Positions 63,911 through 64,000 of a DNA stretch of 64,000 bases are shown here, one piece after another. Each line of letters starts with the position of its first letter. Positions within the stretch are counted from its first letter, which is position 1. A program made the position numbers and the translations under genes. Source of the stretch: Heyndrickxia sp050281185 (GTDB lineage Bacteria; Bacillota; Bacilli; Bacillales; Bacillaceae_C); assembly GCF_050281185.1 (NCBI RefSeq), contig NZ_JBNNWS010000011.1, positions 118,839-182,838 on the forward strand, written 5' to 3'. The notes below the pieces were generated by a model that was given only the letters and a program-made list of their open reading frames with translations, did no database searches and was not told the DNA's origin.

Positions 63911-64000
63911 TGACCCCATAAAGTTAGACAGGTTTTTTCGGTTAGGCAGCTTGTTGGGTATGAGCTCGGTATTGTACTGGGCTCATGCCTTTTAATTTTG
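63911..64000 (-). mobile_element. IS3-family (IS150-group) insertion sequence, right end only
   Basis: A terminal repeat TGACCCCATAAAGTTAGACA (63911-63930) begins the element, which runs off the window. The adjoining coding end and the repeat together identify IS150-type IS3 elements. Confidence 0.8.
63942..64000 (-). CDS. C-terminus of IS3-family transposase (partial)
   Basis: The last 18 codons read KLKGMSPVQYRAHTQQAA before TAA. LKGMSPVQYR is the conserved end of OrfB transposases of the IS150 group. The rest lies beyond the window. Confidence 0.85.
   Translation of the reverse strand, partial: KLKGMSPVQYRAHTQQAA

Noticed and set aside
1..64000. CRISPR arrays, rRNA or tRNA genes
   Set aside because: No regularly spaced direct repeats with unique spacers, and no tRNA or rRNA signatures seen. 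The ~95-bp peptide repeats encode ORFs and are not CRISPR.

Overview
This window is low-GC, Gram-positive, Bacillus-like chromosome (Bacillaceae). The support is strong AGGAGG-type ribosome binding sites, frequent TTG/GTG starts, an HU protein of Bacillus type, a T-box leader in front of asnS, a cat gene with a Bacillus/Staphylococcus-type attenuator, and a low-GC codon style throughout. I cannot fix the genus from sequence alone.

Region 1 (1-9.3 kb) is the most novel part. It looks like a ribosomal-peptide (RiPP-like) gene cluster whose candidate precursors are extremely small. Three tandem ORFs of 19 codons (7001-7251, minus strand), each with its own strong RBS and repeated every ~95 bp, share the pattern M-R-K-x-K...L-[YF]-K-N-x-C; a degenerate fourth copy follows. 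Behind a long hairpin lies a tightly packed leftward operon: radical SAM/SPASM enzyme, PqqD-like peptide carrier, a 963-residue protein with an N-terminal GNAT-like domain, a transglutaminase-like enzyme, a beta-ketoacyl-synthase homologue that has lost its Cys-His-His triad, and an acyl carrier protein. A divergent ABC-2 exporter is on the other strand. The tiny precursor, PqqD-like and SPASM trio recalls PQQ biosynthesis. The ACP, KS-like and GNAT proteins suggest that an acyl group is attached. The operon may continue past the left edge.

Region 2 (9.6-21 kb) is a defence and decay island. It holds a two-gene Hachiman system (hamA/hamB, 14.5-18.0 kb), a 659-residue protein with a PD-(D/E)xK-like motif, a DUF5710 protein, and several heavily decayed genes. 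One of these (13.2-14.1 kb) has six in-frame TAA/TAG codons.

Region 3 (21-28.8 kb) is a graveyard of integrated elements: two tyrosine recombinases, two paralogous HTH proteins facing each other, an HNH protein, a LAGLIDADG homing-endonuclease-like gene split from its HTH part, and a broken YkgJ-type gene.

Region 4 (28.9-52 kb) is patchy accessory chromosome. Intact genes include an M14 carboxypeptidase, HU, GNATs, an epimerase-like protein, a flavin monooxygenase, cytidine deaminase, RidA, a LysR/DUF4865 pair, an attenuated chloramphenicol acetyltransferase, an aminoglycoside nucleotidyltransferase, and a TetR with a DJ-1/PfpI gene. Between them lie many gene fragments. Five MerR-type promoters (19-bp spacer, palindrome TTCACACTGTGTGAA) are scattered here next to fragments of a GyrI-like effector domain.

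Region 5 (52-64 kb) holds a membrane-anchored GH13-like protein without catalytic residues, a MacB-like ABC transporter pair, a T-box(Asn)-lysE(broken)-asnS unit, a three-gene membrane/BNR-repeat group, and the end of an IS3-family element at the right edge.
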